Assembly: GCA_039636795.1 (NCBI GenBank)
Contig: CP143430.1
Span: forward strand, 1,488,001-1,552,000
DNA: 64,000 nt
Source of the DNA: Micrococcaceae bacterium Sec5.1
GTDB taxonomy: Bacteria > Actinomycetota > Actinomycetes > Actinomycetales > Micrococcaceae
Direction of reading: 5' to 3'
How positions within the stretch are numbered: position 1 is the stretch's first letter; each line of letters begins with the position of its first letter. A model generated the notes under the pieces. That model was not told the origin of the DNA and searched no databases. It saw nothing but the letters and a program-made list of their open reading frames with translations. Positions 51,001 through 57,963 of this stretch are shown here, piece after piece. The position numbers were made by a program, and so were the translations under genes.

Positions 51001-52602
51001 CTACTTGTAGAGGCCTTCGCCGCCAACGCGGAGGTTGGTGGGCAGGTAGCCGAACGGACCGAGGCCGTTCTTGCCGAAGCTGCGGTCAACCTGCGTCACG
51101 CCACCCTGGAAGTTCATCTTCACGGTGGGGGACAGGGAGCCGCCGCGGACGCCGCCCACGTTGTCGATGAACGACTGCACGAGGCCGCCCGGCTGTACGT
51201 AGTGCGAGTAAGCCTGGAACTGACGGCCGTTCTGGCGCGGGTCCGGACCCTCCGGCGCGTTGGCCGGCATGTTCAGGTCCGTGGGGGAGCCAAGGGCCAG
51301 GCCGCTGTTGTTCACCGGCTGGAAGTCGGAGCGAACGCCGTTGCCCACGAAGCCGTAGACGCCGTCCGGGCCGCGCATGCCGTCCGCGTAGGTGAACTGG
51401 TGGCTGATGGTGAACAGGTAGTACTTGTTCTTGCCGTTTTCGTTCTGGATGAAGATCTGCGGACGCTCAGTTTGGTCGTTGACGCAGTTGGCGGACAGGA
51501 TCGGGGGCAGGAAGCTCCACTTGGTGAGGTCCTTGTTGTCGGCCACAGCCAGGCCCACGTTGGCGGTCTGGTACCAGGCACCTGTGGTGGTGTTGACCTG
51601 GTTCAGGCTCTCGGCGTGGGGATCGCCCGCTTGGTAGCCGAGGTCTTCCTGCTTGCACTTGTAATCGCCGCGCGTGCCGCCGGTGTTGCCTTCGAAGACC
51701 ATGAAGGTCTTGCCCGGGTGGGCGGGGTCCGCGAAGGTGTACGGGTCACGGAATGCGAAGCCCGGGTTCTGGGCCTTGTTCTGGTACATCTTTCCGTCCG
51801 GCTCCAGCAGCTTGGTGTGCTCGAAGCCGTCGAAGGTCACGCCGTCCTGGTTGGCGTGGATGTTGCCCAGTGCCTTGGCGATGACAGCATCCGGAGCGAT
51901 GCCGCCGCCGCCTGCGTTGCGCTCAGCAACGTCGTAGAACGTGGTGGCCGTGTAGAAGACGTTGATCTTGTTGCCCTGCATGAGGCGCGTGGAGCCGGAC
52001 CATTCCGTGTTGCCGATGGACGTGTTGTCCAGGAACAGGTGTCCGCCGTAGTTCCACTTGTCCTTGGCAGGATCAGCGTTGGTCTTGCGGAAGAAGTACC
52101 CGATCCGGGCGTTCCAGTGGCGCTGGTCGAAGCCGTAGCCGGCGTGCCGGTCAGCTACCAGGGAGAAGATGACGTCCCAGCCCTTGTAGCTGATCTGGTT
52201 CGCGTTCTCGTCCGTCAGGGACCAGGTGTCCCAAACCCAGACGTCGTCGTTCATGGCGGGGAAGTCCTTGGGGATTTCCGGCATGGTGACGTCGGGGCTC
52301 ATTGAGTTCTGGCCCGGAGCAACGTTGGTGTTGCTCTGTGCCATGATCTGCTTGGCGTCCGCACGGGTCCATTTGGACGTGAAGTTGGCTGCCGGGTCGT
52401 ACGCCTCTTGCGTGTGGAGGCTGGGCAGCGGGAAGCCGGGCGTGGGTGCCGGCATGGTGCTCGACGGCGGGTCAGCCGGCAGGTTGGCCTGCGCAGCCGG
52501 CGTCACCAGCAGGATGCTGCCGGCCACGCTGGCTGCGGCTGCGAGGGCGGCTGCCTGTCGCAGCCGGCGGCGCGGCCGTTGAAGGGTTGAGTGCGTGTTC
52601 AT
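51001..52602 (-). CDS. sacB: Levansucrase (GH68)
   Basis: 533 residues. A long Sec signal (RRRLRQAAALAAAASVAGS, cleavage after PAAQA near 39). GH68 triad: nucleophile Asp125 in VWVWDTWSLTD, Asp286 in GFAFRDPYTF and acid/base Glu379 in NDQTERPQIF. It transfers fructose from sucrose onto a growing levan chain outside the cell. It precedes the GH32 gene, so the pair can build and reuse levan. The upstream 500 nt hold hairpins and a LacI-type operator. Confidence 0.94.
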   Translation of the reverse strand: MNTHSTLQRPRRRLRQAAALAAAASVAGSILLVTPAAQANLPADPPSSTMPAPTPGFPLPSLHTQEAYDPAANFTSKWTRADAKQIMAQSNTNVAPGQNSMSPDVTMPEIPKDFPAMNDDVWVWDTWSLTDENANQISYKGWDVIFSLVADRHAGYGFDQRHWNARIGYFFRKTNADPAKDKWNYGGHLFLDNTSIGNTEWSGSTRLMQGNKINVFYTATTFYDVAERNAGGGGIAPDAVIAKALGNIHANQDGVTFDGFEHTKLLEPDGKMYQNKAQNPGFAFRDPYTFADPAHPGKTFMVFEGNTGGTRGDYKCKQEDLGYQAGDPHAESLNQVNTTTGAWYQTANVGLAVADNKDLTKWSFLPPILSANCVNDQTERPQIFIQNENGKNKYYLFTISHQFTYADGMRGPDGVYGFVGNGVRSDFQPVNNSGLALGSPTDLNMPANAPEGPDPRQNGRQFQAYSHYVQPGGLVQSFIDNVGGVRGGSLSPTVKMNFQGGVTQVDRSFGKNGLGPFGYLPTNLRVGGEGLYK

Positions 52603-53108
52603 GCTTGCTCTTCTCGCGGAGTGTTGGACTTCGTGGAGTGGGGCGCATGCCCTGATCCCCCGGGAGGGGGCTCGCTACTACAGCGTCCGCTCGATCCGCT
52701 GATGGCGTCTTCGAGGGACGCCATCGTTTCGAGGTGCGGCGAACCCCTTGCAGGGTTCTCGCCGCGGCGGCTCCGGCACGTCGACTTACCGGAACGACTC
52801 CCACGCTAGACGGGCTTCGCGGGACAAATCAAAGCACGTTTCAGAGGCCAAAACGGGTTGTCAGACATCTGTGTGCAAGCGCTTACATTTCTCAACGCGT
52901 GCGCGTGCCACAACTCCCCGACGGAATCAAATATTTCGTTATAAATCAGATTTAATCTGAGAATTTGCTGTGTGCTTACTTTTGAAATGGTTCAAGTCAC
53001 ACAGACGATGGAGGCCTACTGGTGTGGATGGCGTGTCCAGCAACGGCGTGGTGGTCAGCGTTGGTCCAATGTTCCCCACCCAAGGGCCGGTAAAGGGCTA
53101 GTTGGCCT
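52603..53108 (-). promoter_or_regulatory. 506-nt levansucrase upstream region with three hairpins; no gene seen
   Basis: Three consecutive stem-loops stand 50-165 nt before the levansucrase start: CCCCC/GGGGG at 52657-52670, GATGGCGTC/GACGCCATC at 52701-52725, and GCGGCGAACCC at 52736-52746 pairing with 52753-52765 (2-nt bulge). They could form a structured leader. Farther up is the palindromic operator at 52874. The remainder to the phosphorylase gene shows no convincing frame. Confidence 0.5.
52874..52887. promoter_or_regulatory. LacI-family operator upstream of levansucrase
   Basis: TGCAAGCGCTTACA is a 14-bp palindrome with one mismatched pair around the central CG-containing AAGCGCTT, the classic consensus of LacI/GalR-family regulators. 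It suggests sugar-responsive (sucrose or fructose) control of the fructan genes. The regulator is not obvious nearby. Confidence 0.65.
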
Positions 53109-53927
53109 TCAGAGTTTGGCGATGATCTCCGCAAGCAGTTTGGAGATACGCTTGCCTGCCGCTTGGCCGGCCTCGAGGACTTCGGCGTGGCTCAGCGGAA
53201 CCGGGCTGATACCCGCGGCAAGGTTGGTGACCAACGAAATGCCGAAGACCTCCATGCCTGCATGGCGTCCGGCGATGGCTTCCAACGCCGTGGACATTCC
53301 CACGAGGTCCGCTCCGATCCGCTTGGCGTACTGGACCTCAGCCGGCGTCTCGTAGTGAGGACCGCTGAACTGGGCGTAGACACCTTCCTGCAGTGACGGA
53401 TCCACTTCGCGGGCCAATTGCCGGACACGTGAGGAGTAGAGGTCCGTGAGGTCCACGAACGTTGCGCCCTCAAGCGGGGACGTGGCGGTCAGGTTGATGT
53501 GGTCGCTGATGAGTACAGGCGTGCCCGGGGTCCAATCCTCATTAAGGCCACCGCAGCCATTGGTGAGGACCAGCGTCTTGCAACCTGCGGCTGCGGCGGT
53601 GCGAACGCCGTGGACCACCGAGCGGACACCTTTGCCTTCGTAGTAGTGAGTCCTGGCTCCGAGGACCAGGGCCCGCTTGCCTTCCTTGGTCAGGACGGAG
53701 CGAATGGTTCCCACATGGCCCACAACTGAAGGTTGGTGGAAGCCGGGAACCTCGGAGGCATTCAGCGTGGCCGTAGTTTCACCAATGAGATCCGCAGCTT
53801 CGGCCCAACCGGAACCGAGTACCAAGGCAACGTCGTGGGACTCAACGCCAGTCTCTGCGGCAATGAAGTCCGCGGCGGCCCGGGCAGCTTCGAAAGGGTC
53901 TGTGTTCATCAGCTCAGTGTTACTCAC
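53109..53927 (-). CDS. Purine nucleoside phosphorylase
   Basis: 272 residues, trimeric PNP type: VALVLGSGWAEAADLIGE, RTHYYEGKGVRSVVHGVR, VLTNGCGGLNEDWTPGTPV, FSGPHYETPAEVQYAKRIGADLVGMSTA (read in parts) and ISLVTNLAAGISPVPLSH. Phosphorolysis of purine (deoxy)nucleosides gives base and (deoxy)ribose 1-phosphate, the upstream step to DeoC. Start is GTG 53927 (ATG 53909 possible). Divergent from lpdA. Confidence 0.94.
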   Translation of the reverse strand: MSNTELMNTDPFEAARAAADFIAAETGVESHDVALVLGSGWAEAADLIGETTATLNASEVPGFHQPSVVGHVGTIRSVLTKEGKRALVLGARTHYYEGKGVRSVVHGVRTAAAAGCKTLVLTNGCGGLNEDWTPGTPVLISDHINLTATSPLEGATFVDLTDLYSSRVRQLAREVDPSLQEGVYAQFSGPHYETPAEVQYAKRIGADLVGMSTALEAIAGRHAGMEVFGISLVTNLAAGISPVPLSHAEVLEAGQAAGKRISKLLAEIIAKL

Positions 53928-54040
53928 TGGTACAAGCTACCTTGGGTGTGCGGCAATTTGGTAGGGACGCCTTTTCGACACCCGGGGGTGAGGCTTGGCT
54001 GACTGGCAGCCTGCGCTGCAATGAGCGAGAATTGAGGATT

Positions 54041-55450
54041 GTGACCACCCAAGTTGACTTCAGTTCCCCCCGTATCGCGATTCTGGGAGGTGGTCCCGGA
54101 GGATATGAAGCCGCCATGGTGGCCGCTTCCCTTGGCGCAAAAGTCACCATCATCGAGCGGGCAGGCCTTGGCGGCTCCGCCGTGCTGACCGACGTCGTGC
54201 CTTCCAAAACCCTTATTGCCACCGCCGACCTCATGACCCGCGTCGGTGAGGCGGACGAGTTGGGCGTCAAGTTCGACGGCGACGGCGGCGGCTCCAAGCC
54301 CCGCGCCGACCTGAAGCACATCAACAACCGCGTCCTGGAGCTGGCCCGTGGACAGTCCCACGACATCCGCGCGGGCCTGGAGCGCCTCGGCGTGGAGATC
54401 GTGATCGGTTCCGGCAAACTGCTGGACAACAACACGATTGAGGTCCTGACCCTTGAAGGCGTCCGCACCATCGACGCCGATGCCATCCTGCTGGCGGTGG
54501 GCGCGCACCCTCGCGAGCTCCCCACTGCCAAGCCCGACGGCGAACGCATCCTCAACTGGGCCCAGATCTACAACCTGGACGAGCTGCCTGAGGAACTGAT
54601 CGTGGTGGGCTCGGGTGTCACCGGCGCCGAATTCGCCTCCGCCTACAACGGCCTCGGCTCCAAGGTCACTCTGATTTCCAGCCGCGACCAGGTCCTCCCC
54701 GGTGAGGACACGGACGCCGCCAAACTGCTGGAAGGCGTGTTCGAGCGCCGCGGCGTGCGCGTGTTGTCCCGGTCGCGTGCCAACGCGGTTGAGCGGACGG
54801 ACGACGGAGTGAAGGTCACCTTGGGCGATGGATCGGTGGTCACCGGCTCGCATTGCCTGGTGTGCGTTGGTTCCATCCCCAACACGGCCGGAATCGGGCT
54901 TGAGGAAGCAGGGGTGACCTTGACGGAGTCCGGGCACATCAAGGTGGATGGTGTCTCGCGCACCACTGCCCCCAACATTTACGCAGCCGGCGACTGCACG
55001 GGAGTGTTCGCGCTGGCGTCCGTGGCCGCCATGCAGGGCCGGATCGCGGTTGCACACTTCATGGGTGATGGCGTTAAGCCGCTCAAGCTCAACCAGGTGG
55101 CGTCGAACATCTTCACGTCCCCGGAAATCGCCTCCGTGGGTGTTTCCGAGGCCGATCTCGCCTCCGGCAAGTACCAGGGCGACGTCGTGATGCTCTCGCT
55201 GCTGAGCAATGCCCGCGCCAAGATGCGCAACACCAAGGATGGCTTCGTCAAGATCATCGCCCGCAAGGGATCCGGCACCGTGATTGGGGGCGTGGTGGTC
55301 GGACCGAACGCTTCCGAACTCATCTTCCCGATCTCCGTGGCCGTCACGCAGAAGCTGCACGTTGACGACGTCGCCAGTGCTTTCACGGTGTACCCGTCAC
55401 TGACTGGGTCCATCTCTGAGGCAGCCCGGCGCTTGCACGTGCACATGTAA
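54041..55450 (+). CDS. lpdA: NAD(P)H-quinone dehydrogenase LpdA (flavoprotein disulfide reductase family)
   Basis: 469 residues from GTG 54041 with GAGG just upstream. FAD motif RIAILGGGPGGYEAAM, NAD motif IVVGSGVTGAEFASAY, second FAD motif NIYAAGDCTGVFALAS and the C-terminal dimer domain (VASNIFTSPEIASVG). At the place of the redox disulfide it has GLGGSAVLTDVVPSKTL with no cysteines, as in mycobacterial LpdA (Rv3303c), which reduces quinones rather than lipoamide. The N-terminal region before GTG is not conserved. Confidence 0.92.
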   Translation: MTTQVDFSSPRIAILGGGPGGYEAAMVAASLGAKVTIIERAGLGGSAVLTDVVPSKTLIATADLMTRVGEADELGVKFDGDGGGSKPRADLKHINNRVLELARGQSHDIRAGLERLGVEIVIGSGKLLDNNTIEVLTLEGVRTIDADAILLAVGAHPRELPTAKPDGERILNWAQIYNLDELPEELIVVGSGVTGAEFASAYNGLGSKVTLISSRDQVLPGEDTDAAKLLEGVFERRGVRVLSRSRANAVERTDDGVKVTLGDGSVVTGSHCLVCVGSIPNTAGIGLEEAGVTLTESGHIKVDGVSRTTAPNIYAAGDCTGVFALASVAAMQGRIAVAHFMGDGVKPLKLNQVASNIFTSPEIASVGVSEADLASGKYQGDVVMLSLLSNARAKMRNTKDGFVKIIARKGSGTVIGGVVVGPNASELIFPISVAVTQKLHVDDVASAFTVYPSLTGSISEAARRLHVHM

Positions 55451-55465
55451 CTTCTTGCTCCTGTG

Positions 55466-55539
55466 GCGCCCGTTTCGATGGCTTGCTGCGGATTCGATGG
55501 TTGGAAACGTCGAATGCGCAGCGAGCCATCGAAACGGGC
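55466..55539. repeat. 24-bp near-perfect inverted repeat (long hairpin)
   Basis: Arms 55466-55489 and 55516-55539 match at 23 of 24 positions, core CGTTTCGATGGCTTGCTGCG. The 26-nt loop itself pairs (ATTCGA/TCGAAT). Situated between convergent lpdA and the metallo-hydrolase gene, whose stop it almost touches. Confidence 0.92.
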
Positions 55540-55544
55540 GTTTC

Positions 55545-56294
55545 CTACGTTTGGAGGCTCGCGATGGCTTCGGCGAGGGGCATGTGCAACGCAGGACCGT
55601 GGCCCGGCAGGATCACGTTGGCTTGGACGCTGCTCAAGGAGCGTGCCGCTGCGAGGGCGCCCTCTGGATCCGAGTGGTACATCCGGTGCAGCATCTGGGG
55701 CCCGGATTTTGTGCTGATCGGGTGGCTACTGGCAAATGTGTCGCCTACGGCGATGGCCAGCGCCCCCGGGAACAGCAAAGCAACGTTGCCTGGAGTGTGA
55801 CCGGGCAAGAGGATGGCTTCCGGCTGGCCCGGCAGGCTCCGGAGCCTGTTCTCGTCCCACGGCTCGGCGCGGGTTGCGGGCTCCGCCTGGAGGGCCTTCG
55901 CTTTGATGACGTGGAGCAGCCAGCGGAAAACGCGGGGACGCCAAGCCCTCACCAGCACCTGGCCGAACGTGACCTGGTGCTTCTCCTTGCCCTGAACGTG
56001 GGCAAGTTCCTCGGGGGAACACAGGATGGGCGTGCCGAACGTCCGCGAGAAGTACGCCGCGGAGCCCGTGTGGTCCACATGGCCATGGGTGATGAGCATG
56101 GCTTTGGCATCGGCGGGATCCAGCCCCAGTTGGCGGATGGATTCGAGGATCAGGTCACGGTCGGCGGGGTATCCGCCGTCGATCAGTAGGAAGGCAGGCC
56201 CGTCCGCGGAGGCCGGGGCATCCCGGAGAATGACCCAGTTGGACGCAGGTCCTTCAACAAAGTGGACGCCGGGCGCGGGTTCGGAGATCTTCAC
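55545..56294 (-). CDS. Metallo-beta-lactamase fold hydrolase
   Basis: 249 residues. Zinc motifs: MLITHGHVDHTGSAAYF (HxHxDH), AILLPGHTPGNVALL, IAVGDTFASSHP and VILPGHGPAL. This arrangement fits glyoxalase II-like and other MBL hydrolases; substrate unknown. An extra helical stretch near 105-135 (VLVRAWRPRVFRWLLHV) may cover the active site. GTG start at 56294 with weak upstream site. Confidence 0.9.
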   Translation of the reverse strand: MKISEPAPGVHFVEGPASNWVILRDAPASADGPAFLLIDGGYPADRDLILESIRQLGLDPADAKAMLITHGHVDHTGSAAYFSRTFGTPILCSPEELAHVQGKEKHQVTFGQVLVRAWRPRVFRWLLHVIKAKALQAEPATRAEPWDENRLRSLPGQPEAILLPGHTPGNVALLFPGALAIAVGDTFASSHPISTKSGPQMLHRMYHSDPEGALAAARSLSSVQANVILPGHGPALHMPLAEAIASLQT

Positions 56295-56325
56295 CCCGAA
56301 AGTCTAGAAGCCCCGGCAACGAATA

Positions 56326-56382
56326 CGCGGGAAGCGTGCGAGCACGCAGGGAAACTTCCCACGAACCCGCAGCTTTCCCGCG
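56326..56382. repeat. Branched inverted-repeat structure downstream of the nitrate reductase operon
   Basis: Outer arms CGCGGGAAGC (56326-56335) and GCTTTCCCGCG (56372-56382) enclose GCGTGC/GCACGC (56334-56347) and GGGAA/TTCCC (56349-56360). This could fold as a three-way, cloverleaf-like element. It is 19 nt past the stop of the electron-transfer gene on the minus strand. Not a tRNA: no anticodon arm or CCA-type geometry. Confidence 0.6.
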
Positions 56383-56400
56383 AACCGGGCGAACTACCAC

Positions 56401-57963
56401 TCAGGCAGCAGCCGCTTGGAAGTGCTTCTCGATGAGCCCCTTGATGTCCTCGTGGCATCCGCCGCACCCTGTTCCGGCACGGGTGGCCTTGGAGACCTCG
56501 CCAACAGTGCTGCAACCTTCCAATACGGAGTCCTCAATGCTTGCCGCGCTGACGCCTGCACAGCGGCAGACTGTGCGTTGGGGATCGTTGCTGGTAGCGC
56601 CGGAATCCAACTGGTCCGGGCCGTCCAGGCGAAGCAGCAAGGAACGGTCCGCGGGCAACTCCGAGGAACGTTCGAAAAGGACCACGAGTTCAGCAGCAGT
56701 CCTGGGCATGCCTACAGCCACCAAACCCTCCAGCACTCCGCCGCGCGTTGTCATCTTGACGTAGCGGCCGTGCTCGGGATCGGCCCACTGGGAGATCTGG
56801 CGGCGTGCCCGGCCAGCAGTGGCCCCGGCTTCCAGAAGCTCTTCGTCCCAGGGATCGGCTTGGTTGTCGCCGGCAACGGCCAGGTTGATGCCCCGTGCTT
56901 TCAGGACCACGACACCGGGCTTTTCCGTGGGCAGGGCTTCCAGCGCATCCGCGGCTTCCTGGCCGTCCCGTGCCAGGACCACCAAATATTCAGCCAGCCA
57001 TTCGGCCTGACGCCAGCCGGGGCCTACCAAGCCGGAGGGGGCGGTGGCGGTCCGGCAATCGAGGCAGGAAGCGTCAGGGCAGCGAACCTCGGCACAATCG
57101 CCGATCGCGAACATGTGTGGCTCGTGGTACGTCCGGAGATGGTGGTCCACCAGTATTCCGGCCGCAACAGGAAGGCCACAGCCTTCGGCCAGCTCGATCC
57201 TCGGGCGAACGCCGCAGGACAGGACCAGCAGGTCGCCGTCGATCGCCGATCCGTCCTCCAGCAGGAGAGCAGAGAAAGATCCGCCGGGACCAGCGGTTTC
57301 CACGCCAGTAGACCTCGCGTTGCCGGCCATTCGGACGCCGCCCGCACGGAGGCTGCTCGTCAGAACGGATCCGCTGCCGCGGTCAATGCTGCGCCCCAAG
57401 GGGAAGGGTCCGTTGTGTACCACCGTTGCCTGGGCGCCTTCCTCCGCGGCGGCGAGGGCGGTTTCCAGGCCAAGCACGCCACCGCCCAGGACCACCACGC
57501 GTTTGCCGCCGGCTACGGCTTCACGGAGCACGGCAGCATCGCGAAGATCGCGCAGGGCGGTGACTCCGGCCGGGAGAACGGGGCCCGCCGGATCAGGGTT
57601 CAAGCCGGTGAGATTGGGGATGACCGGCCGGGAGCCGGTGGCAAACACCAAGCGGTCGTAGTGTTCGTTGGTGCCGTCGGAGAGAATCACGTGCTGGCGT
57701 GCGCGGTCAATCCTCTTGACCTTGACACCCAACCGGACGTCGACGCCGTCGGCCTCCAGTTCAGCAGCATCAGCCATGGCCAAAGCTTCAGGAGTGGTCC
57801 GTCCGACGCCCAGTTCTGCAACCATGACGCGGTTGTAGGCGGCCTCAGCTTCCTGGCCGACCACCAGCAGTTGCACGAGTCCTGTGCGGACCGCGGGAAG
57901 CAGTTCGTCCACCAGTCGCGCAGCCACCGGGCCGAATCCAACAACAACAATGCGCTCGCTCAT
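56401..57963 (-). CDS. NAD(P)H-FAD/[2Fe-2S] electron-transfer subunit of assimilatory nitrate reductase
   Basis: 520 residues from ATG 57963 (MSERIVVVGFGPVAARLVDE), with AAGGAGG upstream. FAD and NAD Rossmann motifs (VVVLGGGVLGLETALAAAEE) and a FAIGDCAEV flavin motif, as in NirB's N-half. A C-terminal BFD-type [2Fe-2S] domain follows: RTVCRCAGVSAAS and GTGCGGCHEDIKGL with the CxC and CxxC pairs. It likely passes NAD(P)H electrons to the adjacent nitrate reductase (NasB-like). ATGA overlap with that gene. Confidence 0.85.
   Translation of the reverse strand: MSERIVVVGFGPVAARLVDELLPAVRTGLVQLLVVGQEAEAAYNRVMVAELGVGRTTPEALAMADAAELEADGVDVRLGVKVKRIDRARQHVILSDGTNEHYDRLVFATGSRPVIPNLTGLNPDPAGPVLPAGVTALRDLRDAAVLREAVAGGKRVVVLGGGVLGLETALAAAEEGAQATVVHNGPFPLGRSIDRGSGSVLTSSLRAGGVRMAGNARSTGVETAGPGGSFSALLLEDGSAIDGDLLVLSCGVRPRIELAEGCGLPVAAGILVDHHLRTYHEPHMFAIGDCAEVRCPDASCLDCRTATAPSGLVGPGWRQAEWLAEYLVVLARDGQEAADALEALPTEKPGVVVLKARGINLAVAGDNQADPWDEELLEAGATAGRARRQISQWADPEHGRYVKMTTRGGVLEGLVAVGMPRTAAELVVLFERSSELPADRSLLLRLDGPDQLDSGATSNDPQRTVCRCAGVSAASIEDSVLEGCSTVGEVSKATRAGTGCGGCHEDIKGLIEKHFQAAAA

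Noticed and set aside
53924-55360. 478-codon open frame opposite lpdA
   Set aside because: Gly/His/Val-rich translation without motifs; lpdA on the other strand has full FAD/NAD motifs.
56326-56382. Possible tRNA from cloverleaf-like folding
   Set aside because: No 7-bp acceptor stem, anticodon loop or T-loop consensus; too short.
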